A stretch of DNA of 64,000 bases from Amycolatopsis australiensis (GTDB taxonomy: Bacteria > Actinomycetota > Actinomycetes > Mycobacteriales > Pseudonocardiaceae): the NCBI RefSeq assembly GCF_900119165.1, contig NZ_FPJG01000006.1, forward strand, positions 8,470,001 through 8,534,000, given 5' to 3'. Position numbers and translations under genes: made by a program. Below the pieces are notes generated by a model that saw only the letters and a list, made by a program, of their open reading frames with translations, made no database searches and had not been told where the DNA came from. Numbering within the stretch: the stretch's first letter is position 1; each line of letters starts with the position of its first letter. Below are positions 47,859 through 55,324 of this stretch, in pieces.

Positions 47859-48907
47859 GCGTGTCCGCGCCGCAGCAGAAGGACATCCAGGAGTCACCCG
47901 AAGCGGGCTTCGGCAAGCGGCCGCTGGGCAAGCGGCTGGTCGAGGCCAACACGTTCTGGATCGGGCTGGTCCTGGTGGCCCTCGTCATCCTGTTCAGCGT
48001 GATCGCGCCGGACAGCTTCCCGACCCTGTTCACCTTCCAGACGCTGTTCATCGAGTCCGCGGTGCTGCTCATCCTTTCGGTGGGCATGACGTTCGTGATC
48101 ATCACCTCGGGCATCGACCTCTCGGTCGGCTCGGTGCTGATCCTCGCGGGCATGGTCGCGGGCAAGACGATGGAGGCGATGTCCGGCGGCGACGCGTCGA
48201 AGGCGGGTTGGGGCGTGATCATCGTCGGGCTCGTCGTCGCCGTCGTCACCGGCACGATCTGGGGGCTGATCAACGGCGTGCTCGTCGCGCTGGCCAAGAT
48301 CCCGGCGCTGATCGTCACGCTCGGCACCATGGGGGCCGCGCTGGCCACCGCCTACCTGCTCAACGGCGGCTCGGACCTGCGGACCGTGCCGGCCGCGCTC
48401 ACCCAGACCCTCGGCTACGGTACGTCGTTCGGCGTGGTGCCCAACCTCGTGATCGTGGCGATCGTGATCACGGTGATCGGCGCGTGGCTGCTGCGGACGA
48501 CCAAGTTCGGCCGGTACACCTTCGCGGTGGGCTCCAACGCCGAGGGGGCGCGCCGGGCGGGCATCGGCGTGACCGCGCACCTGCTCAAGGTCTACACGCT
48601 GACCGGCTTCCTGGCCGGGATCGCCGGGTTCCTCTCGCTGGCCTACTACAACTCGACCACCATCTCCGGGCACACCACCGACAACCTCAACGCCATCGCC
48701 GCGGTCGTCATGGGCGGCACCAGCCTCTTCGGCGGCGTCGGCACGATCCTCGGCACGGTGATCGGGGTGTTCATCCCCGCCGTGCTGCGCAAGGGCTTCA
48801 ACATCATCCACGTCCAGGACTTCTGGCAGATGTTCATCGTCAGCTGGGTCCTGGTCGCCGCCGTCTGGTTCGACCAGCGACGCCGGCGCCGCCGCAACTC
48901 CCGCTGA
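47855..48907 (+). CDS. Sugar ABC transporter permease (CUT2/FrcC type)
   Basis: 350 aa from ATG 47855 overlapping the ATPase stop. About ten membrane segments and the CUT2 marks GIDLSVGSVLILAGMV, IPALIVTLGTM, and AVGSNAEGARRAGI (the EAA-like cytoplasmic loop contacting the ATPase), ending in a basic tail. It forms the membrane channel for a monosaccharide, by context mannose or a related sugar. Confidence 0.92.
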   Translation: MSVSAPQQKDIQESPEAGFGKRPLGKRLVEANTFWIGLVLVALVILFSVIAPDSFPTLFTFQTLFIESAVLLILSVGMTFVIITSGIDLSVGSVLILAGMVAGKTMEAMSGGDASKAGWGVIIVGLVVAVVTGTIWGLINGVLVALAKIPALIVTLGTMGAALATAYLLNGGSDLRTVPAALTQTLGYGTSFGVVPNLVIVAIVITVIGAWLLRTTKFGRYTFAVGSNAEGARRAGIGVTAHLLKVYTLTGFLAGIAGFLSLAYYNSTTISGHTTDNLNAIAAVVMGGTSLFGGVGTILGTVIGVFIPAVLRKGFNIIHVQDFWQMFIVSWVLVAAVWFDQRRRRRRNSR

Positions 48908-48932
48908 ATCCCCTGAGTACGAAGAGGTGCTT

Positions 48933-49928
48933 ATGAAGCTGACCAAGACTCTCACCGCCATGGGTGCCGTGGTCTCCGCCGCCGCCCTGCTCACCGCGTG
49001 CGGGTCCGGCACGGTCGGGCAGAGCGGGTCCGGCAGCTCCGCCCAGCCGCCCGGCGGCAAGAAGCTGGCGCTGATCCCCGGCGTGCAGGCCGAGCCGTTC
49101 TACATCTCGCTGCAGTGCGGCGCGGAGGCCGAGGCGAAGAAGCTGGGCTACGAGCTGACCACGCAGGCGCCGCAGAAGTTCGACGCGCCCCTGCAGACGC
49201 AGCTGGTCAACGCCCTCGGCGCGAACCCGCCGGCGGCGCTGCTCATCGCCCCGACCGACGACACCGCGATGCTGGCCCCGATCCAGCAGGTGAAGGCGCG
49301 CGGCACGAAGATCGTCGAGGTCGACACGGCGCTGAAGGACACCGGCGTGGCCGTGTCCTCCATTTCGTCCGACAACGCCGCGGGCGGCAAGCTCGCCGCG
49401 CAGACGATGGCCAAGCTGGCGGGCGGCAAGAGCGGCTCGGTGCTGGTGCTCGACACGATCGCCGGCACGTCCACGACCGCGGCGCGGGCCAAGGGCTTCG
49501 AGGACGAGCTGAAGAACACGCCGAACCTGAAGTCGATCGGCGTCCAGTTCACCCAGAACGAGCCCGAGCAGGCCGCGGCCAAGGTGACGGCCGCGCTGTC
49601 GTCGACCCCGGACCTGATCGGCGTCTTCGCGACCAACCTCAACACCGGTGAAGGCGCGGCGACCGGCCTGCGCAACGCGGGCAAGGTCGGCGCGGTGAAC
49701 CTGATCGGCTTCGACGCCAGCCCGTCGGAGGTGGAAGGCCTCAAGAACGGTCAGTACCAGGCGCTGATCGCCCAGGACCCGGCCTCGATCGGCACCCAGG
49801 GTGTCGACCAGGCCGTGGCGGCCATCGAGGGCAAGCCGGTGACGCGCACGCTCACCGCGCAGCTGCACTCGATCACCAAGGCCGACATGGACGCCAACTC
49901 GCAGTACTTCTACAAGCAGTCCTGCTGA
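48933..49928 (+). CDS. Sugar ABC transporter substrate-binding lipoprotein
   Basis: 331 aa from ATG 48933, 6 nt after GAGG. The lipobox LLTACGSG puts the mature N-terminal Cys near residue 23, followed by a Ser/Gly linker. The type I periplasmic-binding fold shows ALLIAPTDDTAM, ISSDNAAGGKLAAQTMA and NLIGFDASPSEVEGLK. It captures the sugar outside the membrane for the FrcA/FrcC pair. A strong terminator follows 8 bp later. Confidence 0.92.
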   Translation: MKLTKTLTAMGAVVSAAALLTACGSGTVGQSGSGSSAQPPGGKKLALIPGVQAEPFYISLQCGAEAEAKKLGYELTTQAPQKFDAPLQTQLVNALGANPPAALLIAPTDDTAMLAPIQQVKARGTKIVEVDTALKDTGVAVSSISSDNAAGGKLAAQTMAKLAGGKSGSVLVLDTIAGTSTTAARAKGFEDELKNTPNLKSIGVQFTQNEPEQAAAKVTAALSSTPDLIGVFATNLNTGEGAATGLRNAGKVGAVNLIGFDASPSEVEGLKNGQYQALIAQDPASIGTQGVDQAVAAIEGKPVTRTLTAQLHSITKADMDANSQYFYKQSC

Positions 49929-49936
49929 GCCGTCCG

Positions 49937-49982
49937 TCAGGGTCCTGCGAGCGGCGTACCCGTCGCTCGCAGGGCCCTGACC
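49937..49982. terminator. Terminator of the mannoside operon
   Basis: 49937-49954 (GTCAGGGTCCTGCGAGCG) pairs with 49965-49982 (CGCTCGCAGGGCCCTGAC), 18 bp with one mismatch and a 10-nt loop. Confidence 0.85.
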
Positions 49983-50087
49983 TGCAGATTCACTGCCAGT
50001 GATCGCACCGGGCCGGTCACCGCGGGGAAGACACCGCTCACCGCACGGCCCGTTCCCCCGCACGGGTGGCCGGCGTCACACTCACTT

Positions 50088-50109
50088 GCACATGCATCGG
50101 CACATGCAT
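50088..50109. promoter_or_regulatory. Direct repeats upstream of the cyclase-like gene
   Basis: GCACATGCAT occurs at 50088-50097 and 50100-50109, 12 bp apart; each contains the palindrome ATGCAT. It lies 19-40 bp before the ATG at 50128, between a possible promoter and the ribosome site GGGAGGGTGCG. Confidence 0.4.
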
Positions 50110-50127
50110 GATCGCAGGGAGGGTGCG

Positions 50128-50841
50128 ATGAACTACGAACGGCCGGCCGTGCACCGGACGATCTTCGCCGTGGACGTCGAGGGCTACGGCGACCAGCGCC
50201 GGACGACACCACACCGCCTGGCGTTGCGCGCCGGGCTCTACCGCGCGCTCTGCCGGGCGTTCGACGACGCCGGTGTCCCGTGGGCGGACTGCCGGCGCGA
50301 AGACTGCGGCGACGGCGTCTTCGTCCTCGCGCCGGCGGAGATCCCGAAAGGGCCCTTCGTCGAGTTCCTGCCCACCGCGCTCGCCGTGGCGCTGCACCGG
50401 CACAACCGCACGCACCACGCCGAGGCCCGGATCCGGCTCCGGATGGCCCTGCACGCGGGTGAAGTCGCCTACGACGACCACGGCGTCACCGCGCCGGCGA
50501 TCAACCAGACGTTCCGGCTCCTGGAGGCCGCGCCGCTGAAGGCGGCCCTCAAGGCGTCGCCCGGCGTGCTGGCGCTCATCACGTCGGCCTGGTTCTTCGA
50601 CGAGGTCGTCCGGCACAGCGAAGGGCTCGACCCGACGACGTTCCGGCCGGTGCCGGTGGCGGTCAAGGAGACCCGCACGACCGGCTGGATCGCGCTGCCG
50701 GACCGGCCCTACCCCGCCGACGCCCGGCTGCTGGAGTCGGCGCCCGCCCGGGTCACCGGGCTCGACGACTACCGCACCTGGCGCCGCTTCCGCCGCCACG
50801 CCCAGGTGCTGGCCGACCGCGAGGACCCCGCCTGGCCGTAG
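50128..50841 (+). CDS. Nucleotidyl-cyclase-like domain protein (class III fold)
   Basis: 237 aa from ATG 50128 behind GGGAGG. The first 190 residues follow a class III cyclase domain: IFAVDVEGYGD (first metal Asp), EDCGDGVFVLAP (second, GDG) and RLRMALHAGEV. Both metal-type Asp are kept, but the substrate-selecting Lys/Asp pair is not evident, so activity is uncertain. No receptor or membrane part is attached. This is a common but uncharacterised actinomycete protein. It stands alone between two operons. Confidence 0.6.
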   Translation: MNYERPAVHRTIFAVDVEGYGDQRRTTPHRLALRAGLYRALCRAFDDAGVPWADCRREDCGDGVFVLAPAEIPKGPFVEFLPTALAVALHRHNRTHHAEARIRLRMALHAGEVAYDDHGVTAPAINQTFRLLEAAPLKAALKASPGVLALITSAWFFDEVVRHSEGLDPTTFRPVPVAVKETRTTGWIALPDRPYPADARLLESAPARVTGLDDYRTWRRFRRHAQVLADREDPAWP

Positions 50842-50880
50842 GATCTACTGCCCTGGACACCGTCGCCAAGGGGAGGCCCG

Positions 50881-51933
50881 ATGACCGTGCACCTGCGCCC
50901 GGCGTCCCGCGCCGACCCGCTGCCGGTGCTCGCCGCCGCCCGCCGGATCACCGACGACCTGCGTGACGGCCTCGCCGGCACCCGGGCCCGCCGCGCCGCG
51001 CACGGCCTGCGCCGGCTGTTCGGCTTCCCCGGGCTCGGCCTCACCGACCTGTCCGGCTCGCTGCTCTGGTCGGGACGGCCGGGACCGGACGCGGTCGTCG
51101 CGACGGTGCTCGACGGCGTGCTGCACACGGAGGAACCCGGCTCGGCGCCGGACGTCCTCGCCCTGCCGTTGCACGTCCGCGACGAGCTGGCCGGCGTCCT
51201 GCTGGTCGTCGGCGACGTCCGGGACGCCGTCGCGAGCGAAGCGGCGGACCTCGTCGTCCGGGCGCTGGAGCGCGGGCGGCTGGAGGCGTCGGCGGACCAG
51301 GCGGCGCAGGCCGAGCTGCGGGCGTTGCGGGCGGAGATGTCACCGCACTTCGTCTACAACGCGCTCACCGTCATCGCGTCGCTGGTGCGTTCGGACCCCG
51401 ACCGCGCCCGCGACCTCATGCTCGACTTCGCCGACTACACGCGTTACAGCCTGGCGCGGCACGGCGAGTACACGGTGGTCGCCGAGGAGTTCCGCGCGAT
51501 CGAGACGTACCTGGCGCTGCAGCGGGCGGTGCTCGGCGAACGGCTGCGCGTCCAGGTGCGGGTGGCGCCGGAGATCCTCGCCGTCGCCGTGCCGTACCTC
51601 GTCCTGGAACCGCTGGTGGAGAACGCGATCCGGCACGGCATCGAGCCGCGGTCGGGCACCGGGCTGGTCCAGGTGCACGGCCAGGCGGAAGGGAACGACT
51701 GCGTGATCTTCGTCGAGGACGACGGGGTCGGCATGGACCCGAAGCGGGCCGCGGACATCCTGGCCGGGCGCACCGGCGAGGACGACCCCGCTGGCCTTGG
51801 ACTGGCCAATGTGGACAGGCGATTGCGGGACGTCTACGGCGCCTGGTACGGCCTGACGGTCGAGACCGAGGTCGGCGCGGGCACCCGGGTGATCGTGCGG
51901 GTGCCGCGGTTCCAACCGGGGGTGCTGCCGTGA
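50881..51933 (+). CDS. LytS/YehU-type sensor histidine kinase
   Basis: 350 aa from ATG 50881 behind GGGGAGG. No membrane span; a GAF-like N-terminal part (LFGFPGLGLTDLSG, LPLHVRDELAGVLLVVGDV) is followed by the His_kinase domain with phosphoacceptor MSPHFVYNALTVIASL and an HATPase with ENAIRHGIEPR and EDDGVGMDP. It is probably a soluble or peripheral sensor. The response regulator gene overlaps by 4 bp, and the symporter genes downstream are the likely targets. Confidence 0.92.
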   Translation: MTVHLRPASRADPLPVLAAARRITDDLRDGLAGTRARRAAHGLRRLFGFPGLGLTDLSGSLLWSGRPGPDAVVATVLDGVLHTEEPGSAPDVLALPLHVRDELAGVLLVVGDVRDAVASEAADLVVRALERGRLEASADQAAQAELRALRAEMSPHFVYNALTVIASLVRSDPDRARDLMLDFADYTRYSLARHGEYTVVAEEFRAIETYLALQRAVLGERLRVQVRVAPEILAVAVPYLVLEPLVENAIRHGIEPRSGTGLVQVHGQAEGNDCVIFVEDDGVGMDPKRAADILAGRTGEDDPAGLGLANVDRRLRDVYGAWYGLTVETEVGAGTRVIVRVPRFQPGVLP

Positions 51934-52685
51934 CCGGGCTGCGGGTCCTCGCCGTCGACGACCTGCCACCCGCGTTGGACGAGCTGTGCCGCATGCTGCG
52001 CGAAGCACCCGAAGTCGGCGAAGTCGTCGGCGCGGGTGACGCGCTGAAGGCGTTGAAGCTGCTTCAGGCGGACAGGTTCGACGCGGTGTTCCTGGACATC
52101 TCGATGCCGGGCCTCGACGGCCTCGAACTGGCGTCCCTGCTGGCGAAGCTGAGCGAGCCACCGGTGATCGTCTTCGTCACGGCACACGACGGCCACGCGG
52201 TGACGGCGTACGGCATCGGCGCGGTGGACTACCTGCTCAAGCCGGTCCGCGCGGAACGGCTGTCGGCGGCGCTGGCGAAGGTGCGGCGGATGGCGACCCC
52301 GGCCCCGCGCCCGGCCCCGGACGCGATGGCGGCGCTGCCGGTGGAGTCGGGCGGCCGGACCCGGTACGTCCGGCGCGACGACGTCCTGTTCGCCGAGGCC
52401 CACGGCGACTACGTCCGGCTGCACACGCGCGGCGGGGTCCACCTGGTGCGGATGCCGATCTCCCGGCTCGAGGAGTACTGGGAGGGCACGGGTTTCAGCC
52501 GCGTGCACCGCGGGTTCCTGCTGGCCGTGGGAGCGGTGCTGGAGCTGCGCAGCGACACGGCGGGCGGCCTGCTGGCCCACACGGAGGCCGGCGACGTCCC
52601 GGTGAGCCGTCGTCACGCGCGGGACCTGCGGGACCGGCTGCTGGAGGCCGCCCAGCGCGGCCAGCTCGGGCCGGGCCCGCGGTGA
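51930..52685 (+). CDS. LytTR family response regulator
   Basis: 251 aa from GTG 51930 overlapping the kinase stop. The receiver domain has VDDLPPALDEL, the phosphoacceptor Asp in VFLDISMPGLDG and the conserved Lys in YLLKPVRAERL. A short Pro-rich linker precedes a LytTR DNA-binding domain (VLFAEAHGDYVRLHT, FSRVHRGFLLAV). It is likely to activate the transport genes in response to an external carbon source, as BtsSR/YehUT does for pyruvate. Confidence 0.93.
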   Translation: MTGLRVLAVDDLPPALDELCRMLREAPEVGEVVGAGDALKALKLLQADRFDAVFLDISMPGLDGLELASLLAKLSEPPVIVFVTAHDGHAVTAYGIGAVDYLLKPVRAERLSAALAKVRRMATPAPRPAPDAMAALPVESGGRTRYVRRDDVLFAEAHGDYVRLHTRGGVHLVRMPISRLEEYWEGTGFSRVHRGFLLAVGAVLELRSDTAGGLLAHTEAGDVPVSRRHARDLRDRLLEAAQRGQLGPGPR

Positions 52686-52716
52686 GCCGCCCCCGGGCAC
52701 CCGGGCGGGGACCGCG

Positions 52717-53067
52717 ATGAGCAAGATCCGCCGGGTGGCCGTCACCAGCCCGCAGACCCGCCTCGCCCACGCGCGGCGCCGCTCGCGCGCCCGCTGGCGC
52801 CAGCCGCGCCTGCCCGCGGGCGACACCCAGCGCGCCACCGCGCTCTACCGCGCCCAGCGCCGCCGCGGCGTGCCCGCCCTGCTCCTGATGTTCGCCCTCC
52901 TCCTCGGCCTGCCCGGGATCTTCGCCCTCTTCCCCGGCCTGGACACCGTGCGGCTGCTGGGCATCCCGCTGTCCTGGCTGATGATCGCGGTCCTGCCGTA
53001 CCCGGCGATGGCCGTCCTGGCCCGCTGGCAGCTGCGCCGCGCCGAACGCCTCGAGGACGACCGATGA
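52717..53067 (+). CDS. Small membrane protein upstream of a solute symporter
   Basis: 116 aa from ATG 52717. A strongly basic N-terminus (about 50 residues) precedes two membrane segments (VPALLLMFALLLGLPGIFAL and LLGIPLSWLMIAVLPYPAM) and a basic-acidic tail. Its place before a symporter mirrors the DUF485 protein before the second symporter, so it is probably a short accessory subunit. Its stop overlaps an ATG at 53064 that may be the original start of the symporter. Confidence 0.75.
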   Translation: MSKIRRVAVTSPQTRLAHARRRSRARWRQPRLPAGDTQRATALYRAQRRRGVPALLLMFALLLGLPGIFALFPGLDTVRLLGIPLSWLMIAVLPYPAMAVLARWQLRRAERLEDDR

Positions 53068-53075
53068 CCCGAGCA

Positions 53076-53160
53076 CCCCAATGTGGCCTTCGGTGCGTCA
53101 CACGCACCCAAGGCGGCCTTCGGTGCGTCACACGCACCGAAGGCCGCCTTGGGGCGCTCG
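53076..53160. repeat. Palindromic repeat element in front of a symporter gene
   Basis: A 22-bp perfect stem (53107-53128 with 53132-53153) around the 3-nt loop CAC. The core is GGCCTTCGGTGCGT/ACGCACCGAAGGCC. A second, slightly diverged copy of the left unit (GGCCTTCGGTGCGTCACACG) precedes it at 53085. The sequence looks like the palindromic intergenic repeats I associate with Amycolatopsis. It separates the small membrane gene from the symporter and would fold in the mRNA 27 nt before the GTG start. Confidence 0.8.
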
Positions 53161-53179
53161 AGACCGGCGGGGCCGGGTA

Positions 53180-54904
53180 GTGGGCGTCGCGCTGGCCGTC
53201 GCGCCGGTCGTGCTCGTGACCCTGCTGATCGGCGTCCGCGGGGTCGCCGCGATGCGCACGACCTCCGACTTCCTCGTCGCGTCCCGCCGGATCTCCCCGC
53301 TGGTCAACTCCGCGGCCGTCTCCGGCGAGTACCTCAGCGCGGCGTCCTTCCTCGGCGTCGCCGGGCTCGTCGTCAAGGACGGCATCGGCGCCCTCTGGTA
53401 CCCGGTCGGCTTCACCGCCGGCTACATCGCCATGCTGGTGCTGGTCGCCGCGCCGATGCGCCGCTCGGGCGCGCTCACCGTCCCGGACTTCGCCGAAGCC
53501 CGCCTCAACTCCCCCGCGCTGCGCCGCCTTGCCGCCGTCGTCGTGCTCGTGATCGGCACCATCTACGTCGTCCCGCAGTTCCGCACCGCCGGTCTCGTGC
53601 TCGCGGCCGTCGGCGGCACCCAGTACTGGGTCGGTGTCGTGCTCGCCGGTGCCGCGGTCAGCGTCACCCTCGCCCTCGGCGGCATGCGCGCGGCGACGTA
53701 CGTGCAGGCGTTCCAGTTCGTGCTCAAGCTGCTGCTGTTCCTGGTCCCGGCCATCTGGCTGGTGCTGCAGGCCGGCGCGGTCAACCGGACCGACGCCCTG
53801 CACCCGGTCGAATTCACCCACTTCGCCCGCGAGACGCCGGTGCGGTTCGAGGTCGACGTCACCATGGAGCTGCGCGAGCCGACCCCCGTCCGCCTCAACG
53901 GCGCCGTGCAGACGCTCCCGCCGGGCGAGTTCACCGCGCACAGCCAGGACGAGGTCGTGTTCGGCACGGGCGCGGCGGTGCCCGCGGTCCGCGGCGGGGC
54001 CCCGCTCGGCGGCGCCGACTGGCAACGCCCGCTGCTCGACCTCGGCGACCAGGGCTACCCGCTGCTCGGCACGTGGTCCGTGCTCATCGCGACCATGCTC
54101 GGCACGATGGGCCTGCCGCACGTGCTCATGCGCTTCCACACCAGCCCGGACGGCCGCGCCGCGCGCCGCACCGCCGCGATCACCGTCGCGCTGCTCGGCG
54201 TGTTCTACCTCTTCCCCGGCGTGTACGGGGTCCTCGGCCGCGTTCTCGTGCCCGGGCTCTACCTGTCGGGCGCCACGGACACCGTGGTCGTCGCACTGCC
54301 GTACCAAGTGGACAGTGGCTGGGCCGGCGGCCTGTTCACGGCGTTGCTGACCGCGGGCGCGTTCGCCGCGTTCCTGGCGACGTCGCTCGGCCTGCTGCTG
54401 GTGATGTCCGGCGCGCTCGCGCACGACCTCGTGCCCGGCGGGCTGCGGCGGCTGCGGATCGCCGTGTTCGGCGTCGCCGGCGTGATGGTGCTGCTCGCGC
54501 TGCGTTCGGCCGAACTCGACGCCGGGGTGCTCGTCACGTGGGGCTTCACCGTGGCGGCGTCGACGTTCTGCCCGCTGCTCGTGCTCGGCATCTGGTGGCC
54601 GCGGCTGACCGCGGCGGGCGGGATCGCCGGCGTGCTGACCGGGCTGGTCGCGTCGTCCGGCTCGATCCTGTTCGCCCTCGCCGGGCCCGGCCTGCACGGC
54701 TGGGTGGCGATCTTGGTCCAGCAACCGGCACCCTGGTCGGTACCGCTGGCATTCGGCGTAATGGCGCTGGTCTCGCTGCGGGGCAGGCCACCGGCCTGGT
54801 CCACGGCGGCGATGCTCCGCCTGCACCTGGACGAGCCCCGTTCGACCCGGCCGCGCGACCGTTCGTCAACCGTTCGTCGTCTCGCCCGGCTGTTGAGCCG
54901 CTGA
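53180..54904 (+). CDS. Sodium:solute symporter family protein
   Basis: 574 aa from GTG 53180, the first start after the palindrome; upstream in-frame codons translate the repeat. About 13 membrane segments with the SSS marks TSDFLVASRRISPLVNSAAVSGEYLSAASFLG (quoted in parts: SGEYLSAASFLG) and GTMGLPHVLMRFHT. A loop of about 80 residues (after VLQAGAVNRTDAL, with ELREPTPVRLNG) is not present in the ActP paralogue downstream and is probably extracytoplasmic. The substrate is likely a short organic acid. Confidence 0.88.
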   Translation: MGVALAVAPVVLVTLLIGVRGVAAMRTTSDFLVASRRISPLVNSAAVSGEYLSAASFLGVAGLVVKDGIGALWYPVGFTAGYIAMLVLVAAPMRRSGALTVPDFAEARLNSPALRRLAAVVVLVIGTIYVVPQFRTAGLVLAAVGGTQYWVGVVLAGAAVSVTLALGGMRAATYVQAFQFVLKLLLFLVPAIWLVLQAGAVNRTDALHPVEFTHFARETPVRFEVDVTMELREPTPVRLNGAVQTLPPGEFTAHSQDEVVFGTGAAVPAVRGGAPLGGADWQRPLLDLGDQGYPLLGTWSVLIATMLGTMGLPHVLMRFHTSPDGRAARRTAAITVALLGVFYLFPGVYGVLGRVLVPGLYLSGATDTVVVALPYQVDSGWAGGLFTALLTAGAFAAFLATSLGLLLVMSGALAHDLVPGGLRRLRIAVFGVAGVMVLLALRSAELDAGVLVTWGFTVAASTFCPLLVLGIWWPRLTAAGGIAGVLTGLVASSGSILFALAGPGLHGWVAILVQQPAPWSVPLAFGVMALVSLRGRPPAWSTAAMLRLHLDEPRSTRPRDRSSTVRRLARLLSR

Positions 54905-54976
54905 ATCTTCACGCGAGACTCACACGTCCCTACGGTGTCGCACGTCACTTTCCGCAGCGCCGCGAGGGAGCAAGCG

Positions 54977-55324
54977 ATGAGCACGACCGACACCGGCGGG
55001 CCCCCGGACACCTCAGAAACCATCTGGGAACGAGCGCACGACAGCACCGAGTTCCGCGAGCTGCGCAGCCGCCTGCGCCGGTTCGTCTTCCCGATGACGG
55101 CGTTGTTCCTGCTCTGGTACCTGCTGTACGTGCTGCTCGCCGACTACGCGCACGGCTTCATGAGCACCAAGCTGTTCGGCAACATCAACGTCGGCCTGGT
55201 CTTCGGCCTGCTGCAGTTCGTCTCGACGTTCGTCATCACCGGCCTGTACGTCCGGTACGCCAACCGGAAGCTGGACCCGGTCGCCGAGAAGATCCGTGAC
55301 GACATCGAGGGAGAGCAGGCATGA
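54977..55324 (+). CDS. DUF485 membrane protein
   Basis: 115 aa from ATG 54977 behind GAGGGAGCAAGCG. Two membrane helices with the DUF485 pattern (SRLRRFVFPMTALFLLWYLLYVLL and a second at GLVFGLLQFVSTFVITGLYV; quoted in part: FPMTALFLLWYLLY, LQFVSTFVITGLYV). DUF485 proteins (YjcH type) are the standard partners of ActP acetate symporters. ATG of actP overlaps its stop. Confidence 0.92.
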   Translation: MSTTDTGGPPDTSETIWERAHDSTEFRELRSRLRRFVFPMTALFLLWYLLYVLLADYAHGFMSTKLFGNINVGLVFGLLQFVSTFVITGLYVRYANRKLDPVAEKIRDDIEGEQA

